In this document: positions 26,386-33,816 of the stretch, piece after piece
How the letters are laid out: each line of letters starts with the position of its first letter
Position numbering within the stretch: the stretch's first letter is position 1
Assembly (NCBI GenBank): GCA_964347615.1
Contig: CAYFZO010000019.1
Location: forward strand, 1-41,320
DNA from: CAYFZO01 sp964347615
Lineage (GTDB): Bacteria > Pseudomonadota > Gammaproteobacteria > Poriferisulfidales > Oxydemutatoraceae
DNA length: 41,320 bases
Direction of reading: 5' to 3'
Translations under genes and position numbers: made by a program
The notes under the pieces: generated by a model
Database searches by the model: none
What the model saw: the letters and a program-made list of their open reading frames with translations, nothing else
Told to the model about the DNA's origin: nothing

Positions 26386-26608
26386 GGGCGGGGGACGGTG
26401 CAGCGCTGTTGAGCACTGGCTGCATGAAAACTCGCTTTACGGTGTGCCGTGCAATTTCAGAAGGATTGAGGATGTAATATAGCTCACCTATCTGGCGCAG
26501 TTCGAAGCTTGAGGCCGGGGGACGGCGCAGCGCCGCTGAGTAGCGGCTGCATGAAAACTCGCTTTGTGGCTCGCCGTGCAATTTGAGAAAGGTAGAGGAG
26601 GTAATAAT
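26355..26608 (+). repeat. 127-bp tandem duplication of the TPR gene end plus intergenic DNA
   Basis: Copy 1 is 26355-26481 and includes the final codons and TGA of the TPR gene. Copy 2 is 26482-26608 and still encodes LTYLAQFEA followed by a stop. The copies are clearly homologous but diverged by small substitutions and gaps. Copy 2 ends at the start codon of the small gene at 26607 and holds its strong GAGGAGG site; the matching spot in copy 1 (TTGAGGATG) leads straight into copy 2. Copy 2 can also form the hairpin GCCGCT-GAGT-AGCGGC (26532-26547). Confidence 0.9.
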
Positions 26609-26933
26609 GTATGCCGAAAGGAAAATGAAAAGACCATTGCTCGTATTGGTCGTTCTGTTACTTTGTGTTGCTGCGCCGCAGGCGGTTACGCTACAGGGCA
26701 CGATCAGACCCGACCACATCGGCTGCTTGACTAAAGACGCATTGGACGAGCTCGTGAGTGCGGCTTCCAAACGGGACTACGCACAAATGCACGCTTTGGT
26801 TGGCAGCGTTTGTTTCTCTATCGGCGGGCGTAAGTTTTCGACGGTGGACGTTGGGTTTGTGCGTTCGCAAGTTCGTGTCTATGCGGGAGGCACGTCAATC
26901 GTGCTTTGGGTGGTAACCGAGGCGATACACTGA
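26607..26933 (+). CDS. Small secreted protein of unknown function
   Basis: A 108-residue protein with a signal peptide (KRPLLVLVVLLLCVAAPQA, about residues 8-27) and a mature part of about 80 residues that has two cysteines (HIGCLT and SVCFSI) able to form one disulfide. GAGGAGG lies six bases before ATG 26607, so it is probably translated. By eye its codons are less GC-rich than those of both neighbours, hinting at recent arrival. I recognise no family. It sits between two proton-motor operons, just after the 127-bp duplication. Confidence 0.7.
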   Translation: MYAERKMKRPLLVLVVLLLCVAAPQAVTLQGTIRPDHIGCLTKDALDELVSAASKRDYAQMHALVGSVCFSIGGRKFSTVDVGFVRSQVRVYAGGTSIVLWVVTEAIH

Positions 26934-26952
26934 ACACAGCAGGCAGGGAAGG

Positions 26953-26978
26953 GTGCCCGTTACGTTCGACACGGGCAC
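26953..26978. terminator. Hairpin between the small orphan gene and the leftward motor operon
   Basis: GTGCCCGT (26953-26960) and ACGGGCAC (26971-26978) form a perfect 8-bp stem with a 10-base loop, between two convergent genes. Neither side has a clear T-run, so it may be a bidirectional hairpin that works only weakly or with Rho. Confidence 0.4.
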
Positions 26979-27006
26979 ACTTAAGAACCGGTAAGAGCGG
27001 GCTTTT

Positions 27007-28785
27007 TCAGTTTTCCCGCGGGTCTTTTTCGGCGTCGGGCCACGGCAGGCGCCAGGCCGTGAGTCTGTGGTCGAACACCACGCGCAGGCCGATGGCCGGC
27101 GACGCGTGGTTGGGCGGCACGGCGTTCCTGAAGTCCATGCGGGCGGTTTCCTCGCCGGGCAGCAAGTAGTTGCCGCCTTTGACGACGATGATGTAACCGC
27201 CGTCGGCGACGCTCGTACTCTGGGTCCATTCCGACACGTTGCCGCCCATGTCGAGGACGTCGTCGGCGGTGACGTCGCCCGCCCCGGAGCCCGCAAGCTG
27301 CGCCGAGGTCAGTCTCAGTTCGCCGCCGATTGCGTTGCCGGCGACGAAGCGGTTTCCCCAGGGATAGACGTTGCGTCCTTGCGCCGAGGCCGCCGCAATC
27401 CACTCGTCGCTGGTCGGCAGGCGCCCGCCGGCCCACGCGGCGAACGCGTGCGCGCTCCACCAGTCCAGGTTGACCGCCGGCAGTTCGGGACGGCGCATCT
27501 GTTCACCCCAGTCCGCGGGGCGGTAGTCGTGGTCTTTCGGCTCGTTCTCGTCGGCGTACAAGCCGAGCTTGACCAGGGGGTCGTTCAGGAAGCTCGCGTA
27601 CTGCTCGCGCGTTACTTCATGCCTCATGAAGAACAGCTTGCGATCGCCTTGCTCGGCGTCGTTTCGGAACAGTTGCTCGAGCAGGTGAATCTTGTCGCGT
27701 GACAAGTTGACCAGCAGCGACGGCAGTCTGGCGTCGCGGGGCACGCCCGTCTCGTAGTCGCCGGGAGCGAGCACGACCGCGTCAACCTTGGTTTTCCACG
27801 GTGTCTTTCGCTGCTTCGGCCTTTTTTTGGCGCCTTTGTTGCGTCGCTTCGGCTTCTTTTTGGCACCTTTGTTGCGTTGCGCCTGCGCTTTTTTGGCTTG
27901 CTTCGGTCGGTCTTCGTAGACGCAGCGGAAGCCGACGTACGGCGAACGGTATTCCGGCGGTGCGTAACGATAGAGCACGTTGAGGCTGTAGATTTGGCGC
28001 GGTTGGTTGTAAGCGTTGCCACCGTGAATCGTCGGTCTGATAGGGTTGTTTCGGTTTTGGGTCCACTCCGACGTGACGCCGCCCATGTTGTGCAGGCCTT
28101 CGGGGGTACTGCTCTCCTTGTGCAAGCCGCATTGCTGCGCGGCGTTGAGCAGCGGGTCGAGATAAGGCCAGTCGAACTCGTTGAATTCGTCACCCCACGG
28201 GTAAAGACGTCCGCTCTGCCCGGTGGCGGCGGCGACCCATTCGTCGCCGAAAGGCAGACGCCCGCCCGCGGCTTTGCAATAGGCGTAAGCGTCGTAGTAG
28301 GTGACCCCGTTCGCCGGCGCTTTCAGACGTCCGCTGATCGCGTGCTGCATGTTGTTGCTGCGGTAGTTCCAATCGCGAGGTTGGGACGGTGCGGCGATTC
28401 GCTTGCCCTTGTGCTTTCTGCGCCATTGCGCGAACTTGTAGAAGTCGCCTTGGCGCACTTCGCAGCGGTCCATCCGCAGCGGTCTGATCGTGGTTTTCAC
28501 CGCTCCGGTTTCGAACACGTGGTCGAAGGATTTGACGTAGCTGAACGCGTTGATCTTGCCGAGCAAGGCTTGATCGAACCGGTCGCCCTGCGTCTGGGGC
28601 TTGCTGCGGTCGCGGATGACGATTTCGCGCACGTCGAAGTCGTAGAACACGGTGCGCAGGCTGAACGCCGTTGCCGCGACAACCGCGGTGAAGAACAGGG
28701 AAAGCACCGCCGTCAGCGCAAGCGACCAAGCCCTGCGCGTGCCCCGTTGCGTCCGAGGGGCGTCTTGAGGCGGTATCGCGGTCAT
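27007..28785 (-). CDS. Membrane-anchored protein with two FGE/SUMF1-like domains
   Basis: A 592-residue protein: cytoplasmic N-terminus, one membrane helix (about 20-42), then two formylglycine-generating-enzyme-like domains (about 102-292 and 384-574) joined by a very Lys/Arg-rich linker (about 293-335, with the repeated RNKGAKK). Each domain keeps fold landmarks: GGRLPFGDEWVAAA, YPWGDE and NMGGVTSEWTQ in the first; GGRLPTSDEWIAAA, YPWGN and DMGGNVSEWTQ in the second. The cysteine pair of true FGE is missing, so they are likely structural or binding domains. It is the last gene of the operon, overlapping its neighbour by four bases. Confidence 0.85.
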   Translation of the reverse strand: MTAIPPQDAPRTQRGTRRAWSLALTAVLSLFFTAVVAATAFSLRTVFYDFDVREIVIRDRSKPQTQGDRFDQALLGKINAFSYVKSFDHVFETGAVKTTIRPLRMDRCEVRQGDFYKFAQWRRKHKGKRIAAPSQPRDWNYRSNNMQHAISGRLKAPANGVTYYDAYAYCKAAGGRLPFGDEWVAAATGQSGRLYPWGDEFNEFDWPYLDPLLNAAQQCGLHKESSTPEGLHNMGGVTSEWTQNRNNPIRPTIHGGNAYNQPRQIYSLNVLYRYAPPEYRSPYVGFRCVYEDRPKQAKKAQAQRNKGAKKKPKRRNKGAKKRPKQRKTPWKTKVDAVVLAPGDYETGVPRDARLPSLLVNLSRDKIHLLEQLFRNDAEQGDRKLFFMRHEVTREQYASFLNDPLVKLGLYADENEPKDHDYRPADWGEQMRRPELPAVNLDWWSAHAFAAWAGGRLPTSDEWIAAASAQGRNVYPWGNRFVAGNAIGGELRLTSAQLAGSGAGDVTADDVLDMGGNVSEWTQSTSVADGGYIIVVKGGNYLLPGEETARMDFRNAVPPNHASPAIGLRVVFDHRLTAWRLPWPDAEKDPREN

Positions 28786-30530
28786 GCCGCTTTTTTGGCG
28801 CGGCGCAGGGCACCGAGTGCAAGCAACAGGGCTGGAACGCCGTAAATCAGCAGCAGCCACTGTTCGTTGCGAAACGGCAGGGTCGGGTAGTTGGTTTCGA
28901 CGCGGAAATCGGCGAGATTCAGGGCGTTCTCCTCGGAAGCGAGCAACAGCCGCCCTCTGTCGTCAAGCGCCGCATAGACGAACGCGGTCATGAAATCGTC
29001 GGCGGCGGGGTTGACCGTCGTCACGACGCGCCAGCGGAACTCGCTCGGTGCGGTCTGTTCCGGCGGCATCAGCACCAGCGCGTCTTTCTTCAGCGGCGCG
29101 CGCAACCCCTGGTAAATCGCCGGATACAGGCCGAAATGCAGCGTCGGGCGCAGCTCGCCGGGCAGGTCGTCGCGACGCTCCTGCATCGCGTTGCCGGTCA
29201 GCGCCGCCTCGTGCAAGCGCCGGTTCGTCTCGATTTCCAGCGCGTTCGACCGCAGCCGCGCGTCGGTTTTCTGCGACACCTCGAGCAAGCCTTCGGTGTC
29301 TTGCGGCACGTTGCTGATCGCTTGGCTGAGCCGCTCGAACAACGGGCCGTGCTTTGCGCCGAGAGCCGACGGCTTGCCCATCAACGGCAGGACGTCGCGC
29401 CTGAAGTTGTACTCGGCGAGGCGGGTCGCGCCGCCCGCGTCGGCCTCGGCCTGAATCTGACGCATGAACTCGAACAACGCCGGCAGCAGTTCGCGCAAGT
29501 CCGCGGCTTGTCCGGAAAACGGCTCACCTTCCCCGGGCATGCCTTCTTCATCTTCATCCGAGGCCCCGTCGCCGGCGCGCGCCGAGCGGAACCGGCTGAG
29601 GCGCGTCTGCGGACCTTGGCTTTCGCCCGAAAGCCCTTGCATCATCATCTCCGCCAGGGTGTTGAAGAACTCGTTGCTGGTTCGTTCGCGTTCGTTTCGA
29701 GGTTCGTTGACCTCGCCCGGCAGGTCTTCCGGGGCTTGTTGCCCGCCCGTGGCGCCGTCGTTGCGAAAAGCGAGATCGTCGTAGGGATAGTTCTCGACGC
29801 CGCCGGGGTTTGCGTCGAACGAGGTCTCCTGCGGCACGCCGCCGCGCGTTTCTGCACCTCCGAGCTTGCCGTCGAGGTTCTCGCCCACGTCCGTGCCTTC
29901 GCCGGGACGCCGCTCCGGCTCGGTTTCTTCTTCGCCGTCGTCTTCCCCTTTGCCGGCGATGATGCTTTCGCCGGACCCGCCGTCTTCACCGGGCCCGCCG
30001 CCCTCGGGGTAACCGATGAAGTGCCAGTGCCCCGGGCGGGTGTTGTGATCCTTCAGTATCGACATGAAGATGTAGAACAGTCGGATGCTGTAGATGTCGA
30101 CGCGCATGTAGACCAGTTGCAACGGAGTGAGGCTCTTGACGTAGCGATCGAACGCGTTGTTTTGCAGCAGCAGTTCGTCGCGCGTGAATCTCTCGCCGGT
30201 GTAGTAGTTGCGCACGTAGTTCGTGTGCAACTCCATGATCGGCATCAGGGCATGCGTCGGGTTGCGATCCAACGGCGAGGTTTCGTAGTCGTGCAGCCGG
30301 GCAGGCGGGCTGGTCGGCAACGCGTTCATCACCGCCGAGGTTGCGAGGTCTCGGCTCAGCAGCACCGTCACGTCCTCGACCTGTTCGAGGCGCTTTTCCT
30401 CCTGCTGGTGCTTGATCATCATCGTAATCACGATCATCAGGATGATGATCGCGACGCCGTTCGCGAGGATGTCGGCGAGCGCGACGCCGGCGAAGCCGGG
30501 AAACAGCCGGTGTTTGACGGGATCGCTCAT
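28782..30530 (-). CDS. Large two-helix envelope protein with ExbD/MotB-like N-terminus
   Basis: A 582-residue protein I cannot place in a named family. Residues 15-40 form a membrane helix with an acidic residue near its start (Asp20 in GVALADILANG), as in ExbD and MotB. A long periplasmic region has a Gly/Glu/Asp-rich low-complexity stretch (about 180-330) and helical segments after it. A second helix lies near the C-terminus (about 556-574) with a basic tail (RRAKKAA). Start and stop overlap neighbours by four bases. I infer a second motor 'B' subunit or scaffold; no peptidoglycan-binding OmpA motif is visible. Confidence 0.75.
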   Translation of the reverse strand: MSDPVKHRLFPGFAGVALADILANGVAIIILMIVITMMIKHQQEEKRLEQVEDVTVLLSRDLATSAVMNALPTSPPARLHDYETSPLDRNPTHALMPIMELHTNYVRNYYTGERFTRDELLLQNNAFDRYVKSLTPLQLVYMRVDIYSIRLFYIFMSILKDHNTRPGHWHFIGYPEGGGPGEDGGSGESIIAGKGEDDGEEETEPERRPGEGTDVGENLDGKLGGAETRGGVPQETSFDANPGGVENYPYDDLAFRNDGATGGQQAPEDLPGEVNEPRNERERTSNEFFNTLAEMMMQGLSGESQGPQTRLSRFRSARAGDGASDEDEEGMPGEGEPFSGQAADLRELLPALFEFMRQIQAEADAGGATRLAEYNFRRDVLPLMGKPSALGAKHGPLFERLSQAISNVPQDTEGLLEVSQKTDARLRSNALEIETNRRLHEAALTGNAMQERRDDLPGELRPTLHFGLYPAIYQGLRAPLKKDALVLMPPEQTAPSEFRWRVVTTVNPAADDFMTAFVYAALDDRGRLLLASEENALNLADFRVETNYPTLPFRNEQWLLLIYGVPALLLALGALRRAKKAA

Positions 30531-31039
30531 TTGATGACCTTGTCTATGTAGGCGGGGATATCGTTGAGCGACACCGACTTCAGGAATTCCTCGTTGGCCA
30601 TGATCCAGCCGATGTTGAGCAGCTTGTTCGGCATGATCCTGAGCATGCAGTTGCGCGCCTCCGCCATCGTCGCGACGCTGCCTTCGAGCAAGGTGAAGAT
30701 CAGCTGTTGCTTCTTGGAGTTGTAAATCTTGCGCGCGTAGCTCACGAACGCGCTGTCGGACCTGCAAATCTTGCCTTTTTCCACGGTTTCACCGGTCTCT
30801 ATGATGCGCAATTCGTCGGGGAACGTGATGACGACGTAGCCTGAGCCGTGCGCGCCCCAGCCGACCCGGTGCAGTCCTTCCTCGGACGAGGTTTCGAGAC
30901 GCTCCACCAAGGCCGCCTGGGAGAACAGGTTGAACAGCAGGAACAACACCATCAGCAGCGCGAACACCCCGCCGAATATCTCGACCATGGGCGCGTTGTT
31001 CTTTTCCTGGTCGCGCAGCGAGTTGTTGGTTCTGATCAT
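30527..31039 (-). CDS. Small ExbD/MotB-like single-helix protein
   Basis: A 170-residue protein with one membrane helix (about 18-43) and a compact periplasmic domain of about 125 residues. The helix begins APMVEIFGGVFALLM. Aligned by eye with ExbD's TPLVDV segment, Glu20 takes the place of the proton-carrying aspartate. Three cysteines lie in or near the periplasmic part (KICRSD, NCMLRI). It starts in an ATGA overlap with the channel gene, the normal A-then-B order of such motors. The family is unknown to me; the role is inferred from helix and position. Confidence 0.75.
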   Translation of the reverse strand: MIRTNNSLRDQEKNNAPMVEIFGGVFALLMVLFLLFNLFSQAALVERLETSSEEGLHRVGWGAHGSGYVVITFPDELRIIETGETVEKGKICRSDSAFVSYARKIYNSKKQQLIFTLLEGSVATMAEARNCMLRIMPNKLLNIGWIMANEEFLKSVSLNDIPAYIDKVIK

Positions 31040-32076
31040 AAGCTGCTGAGCGGTATCTTTCGGATCCGGTTTTCGTAGTCAATCAGCAGGTTGTCTTCCC
31101 AGCGTTGCAGCACCGTCTGCACCAGGGTCAGCGTGACGCTCAGCGACAACGCGATCAGGGTCGTGTCGAACGCGATGCCGAGCGGCGTAATCGCCTGGCC
31201 GAGATCGCTCGACAACTGCGTCAACCCTTGATGCTTGCCGATGATGCGCTGGATGCCTTCGGCGGCGAGGGAGATGCCGAGTACCGTGCCGATGAAGCCG
31301 AGAATCGGAATCGCCCAATTGATGTAACGCGGCAGCACGTAGAACTCCGCCGACTTCTTCCACACCAAGTCGAGGTAGTTCCGCGGCGACGTCACGCCTT
31401 GCTCCTTGAGGTTCTGGTAGTAAGTCTGCATCAGCACCGAACGGGTGTTGCCGTGCTCCGAATTCAAGAAGCGCCGTTCGCGCCGCAGGATCCAGAACTT
31501 GTTGATGAACATCAGAAGCCCCCAGAAGAACAGAAACACCGTAATCGGCGGGATGATGCCGCGGTCGAGGAACTTGTCGGCGTAGAATTCCCACCCCGGA
31601 TAGTTCAGGCGCAGGTAGTGCAACGCCAGCAGCAGGTAGGTCGAAATCGTCACCGACATCACGAACGACAGCACCATCGGCGGGCCGGAGAACAGCAGAA
31701 CCAGCTTGTTCATCAAGGTCGGGTTGCGTGCCGACGCCGTCGCACGGCTCAGCAACAGGTAGTACACGTACAAAGCCACCGACGACAGGAGCAACGGCAG
31801 GTTCTGCCGGATGCCGACCGGCTGGGCGTTGAGCAGCGGAAACAGGATGCGGTACGCCACCACCACGCTGATGATGGTCAGCAGCACCAGATTCAGCCGT
31901 TCCGTCGCGGTGAACGCCGCCGACTTGTTCGGCGACAGCCTCATCAGCAACGGTATCAAGCCGAGTGCCAGCCCCGACGCGAGGCCTGCTTGCGTCGGTG
32001 CGTCCATCGTGTAGGCGAGGCTGGCGCCGGCGGTGCCGAACAATATCAATGAAGCGATCGAGACGATGAGTTGCAT
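31036..32076 (-). CDS. MotA/TolQ/ExbB-like channel with N-terminal multi-helix extension
   Basis: A 346-residue inner-membrane protein with about eight predicted helices (near 1-22, 30-47, 61-81, 92-110, 124-155, 174-196, 253-275, 297-320). The last two carry the channel signatures: WAIPILGFIGTVLGISLAAE and ITPLGIAFDTTLIALSLSV (Thr305/Thr306). ExbB has three helices and MotA four, so the N-terminal helices are extra. A cytoplasmic loop lies at about 197-252. First gene of the operon, with GAGGAA before its ATG at 32076. It probably conducts protons or sodium ions. Confidence 0.85.
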   Translation of the reverse strand: MQLIVSIASLILFGTAGASLAYTMDAPTQAGLASGLALGLIPLLMRLSPNKSAAFTATERLNLVLLTIISVVVAYRILFPLLNAQPVGIRQNLPLLLSSVALYVYYLLLSRATASARNPTLMNKLVLLFSGPPMVLSFVMSVTISTYLLLALHYLRLNYPGWEFYADKFLDRGIIPPITVFLFFWGLLMFINKFWILRRERRFLNSEHGNTRSVLMQTYYQNLKEQGVTSPRNYLDLVWKKSAEFYVLPRYINWAIPILGFIGTVLGISLAAEGIQRIIGKHQGLTQLSSDLGQAITPLGIAFDTTLIALSLSVTLTLVQTVLQRWEDNLLIDYENRIRKIPLSSL

Positions 32077-32179
32077 TGTGTTTCCTCGTGTTGTGGTTTA
32101 GCTTGCGGCGAATCCGTTGTGTCGGGTTTGTGTCGGGATCGGCGCGGACGTCTTGCAGGCGCGTCGTCCCGGCGCAGCG

Positions 32180-32208
32180 TTAAAATTCTTGTCCGAAGCT
32201 GCTATGTT
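32180..32208 (+). promoter_or_regulatory. Promoter for msrA
   Basis: TTAAAA (32180-32185), 17 bases, then TATGTT (32203-32208) with TG one base upstream as an extended -10. The predicted start, near 32215, lies just before the preferred msrA start at 32231. The region 32077-32230 is the divergent gap between msrA and the motor operon. On the minus strand only a lone -10-like CATAAT (32219-32214) was seen, with no convincing -35, so the motor operon promoter is uncertain. Confidence 0.5.
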
Positions 32209-32230
32209 ATCCGATTATGAGACAAATGTT

Positions 32231-32854
32231 ATGACGCTTTTCGAACCCGCCGCATCGCCGCGTTCAGACAACGACGCCTCGCCGTCGCGTCACTTCGTAC
32301 TCGACGCTCCCCTGCACCCGCCGTTTCCCGACGCCTCGGCGCAGGCGCTGTTCGGCATGGGATGTTTCTGGGGCGCCGAACGCCGGTTCTGGACGCTCGA
32401 CGGCGTGTATTCGACGATGGTCGGTTATGCCGGCGGGCGCACGGCGAACCCGACTTACCGTGAAGTCTGCACCGGGGGCAGCGGCCACGCCGAAGTCGTA
32501 CGCGTCGTGTTCTGCCCCGACGCGCTCACCTACCGACGCCTGCTTGAGATCTTCTGGCAGTCGCACGACCCGACCCAGGGCATGCGTCAAGGCAACGACG
32601 TCGGCACCCAATATCGTTCGGTCATCTTCACCTGCGGCGGCGAGCAGGCCGCGCAGGCCCTCGCTTCACGCGACGCGTATCAGGCCGCGTTGACCCGCGC
32701 CGGTTTCGGCGCGATTACCACCGAGATTGTCGCGGCGCCCGAGTTCCACTACGCCGAGGACTACCACCAGCAATACCTGGCGAAAAACCCCGGCGGCTAT
32801 TGCGGCCTCGGCGGCACCGGCGTCAGGTTCCAAGCGGGCCAAGCGGGAGATTGA
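32231..32854 (+). CDS. msrA: Peptide methionine sulfoxide reductase A
   Basis: Repairs methionine-S-sulfoxide in proteins using thioredoxin. From ATG 32231 the protein has 207 residues and starts MTLFEPAASP, similar to E. coli MsrA. The catalytic Cys45 lies in GMGCFWGAE, and the conserved GYAGG, HAEVVRVVF and QYLAKNPGGYCGLGG with a resolving cysteine follow. An in-frame ATG at 32204 sits inside the likely promoter and is disfavoured. No signal peptide; cytoplasmic. Confidence 0.93.
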   Translation: MTLFEPAASPRSDNDASPSRHFVLDAPLHPPFPDASAQALFGMGCFWGAERRFWTLDGVYSTMVGYAGGRTANPTYREVCTGGSGHAEVVRVVFCPDALTYRRLLEIFWQSHDPTQGMRQGNDVGTQYRSVIFTCGGEQAAQALASRDAYQAALTRAGFGAITTEIVAAPEFHYAEDYHQQYLAKNPGGYCGLGGTGVRFQAGQAGD

Positions 32855-32884
32855 AATCCGCGCGGGCGCGTTATACTTGAAGTC

Positions 32885-33622
32885 ATGCGACGTGCCTTGA
32901 TTATATGTCTCGCTCTGGCCGTTCCGTCCGCCGCGGCGGCGGGCAAGGGTGAAGACGTCTCTTACGCAATCGACGGGCAACGCTATCAGGGTTACTTCGT
33001 CGCTTCCTCGCCCGGCGCACCGCTGGTGCTGCTGGTTCACGACTGGGACGGGCTGACCGACTACGAAGTGCGCCGCGCCGACATGCTCGCCGAGATGGGC
33101 TACGCGGTCTTTGCCGCCGACCTGTTCGGCGCGGGCGTCAGGCCGGTCAAGTTGGAGGACAAGCGCCAGCACACCGGCGAACTCTACGCCGACCGGCAAA
33201 AGATGCGCCGCTTGCTTACCGGTGCGTTGGACGCCGCGAAAGCCGAAGGTGCCGACGTTCGCAACGCCGTCGCGGCGGGCTACTGCTTCGGTGGCACCGC
33301 GGTGCTCGAACTCGCCAGAATGGGGGCACCGCTGAAAGGCTTCGTCACCTTTCACGGCGGCCTTGCGACACCCGAAGGACAGGATTACAACGACGTCAAA
33401 GGCAAACTGCTGATCCTGCACGGCACCGCCGACAAGATTATCAGCATGGCGGAGTTCGCCGCGCTTGGCGACGCGCTGGAAAAAGCGGGTGTGCCCAACG
33501 AAATGATCTCCTACGGCGGCGCGCCTCATGCGTTCACGGTGTTCGGCACGGAGAAATACAGGGAAGACGCCGACCGCAAGTCGTGGAAACGATTTGCCGA
33601 GTTTCTGGACGAGGTGCTTTGA
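32885..33622 (+). CDS. Dienelactone hydrolase family protein, secreted
   Basis: A 245-residue alpha/beta hydrolase with a signal peptide (about 1-19, ending AAAAG) and the DLH triad: Cys134 (GYCFGG), Asp183 (HGTADKI) and His215 (GGAPHAF). The cysteine nucleophile marks the dienelactone hydrolase group, but most members act on unknown esters or lactones. It follows msrA by 30 bases and may share its transcript. Confidence 0.88.
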   Translation: MRRALIICLALAVPSAAAAGKGEDVSYAIDGQRYQGYFVASSPGAPLVLLVHDWDGLTDYEVRRADMLAEMGYAVFAADLFGAGVRPVKLEDKRQHTGELYADRQKMRRLLTGALDAAKAEGADVRNAVAAGYCFGGTAVLELARMGAPLKGFVTFHGGLATPEGQDYNDVKGKLLILHGTADKIISMAEFAALGDALEKAGVPNEMISYGGAPHAFTVFGTEKYREDADRKSWKRFAEFLDEVL

Positions 33623-33816
33623 GGCGGGTGCTACACGGACGCGCGTCGGGCGTCGAGCAAAGGTGAGGCGCGGGTGCATATTGCCCGGCTTCCGACGACA
33701 GGCGACGGAGTTTAAGCAGGGCTGATTCAGGCGGCTTGGCCGGATTGGCTATGCTGGAGCAAGGAAAACCAGATGGGCACTTTGTCTTTATCTTGATCCG
33801 GTCTCATAGTTAATGA

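Noticed and set aside
27007..32076. Zorya (ZorAB) or flagellar MotAB identity for the motor operon
   Set aside because: The B-like proteins lack an OmpA/peptidoglycan-binding domain, no ZorC/D/E-type helicase or nuclease is adjacent, and the FGE-like partner is foreign to both systems.
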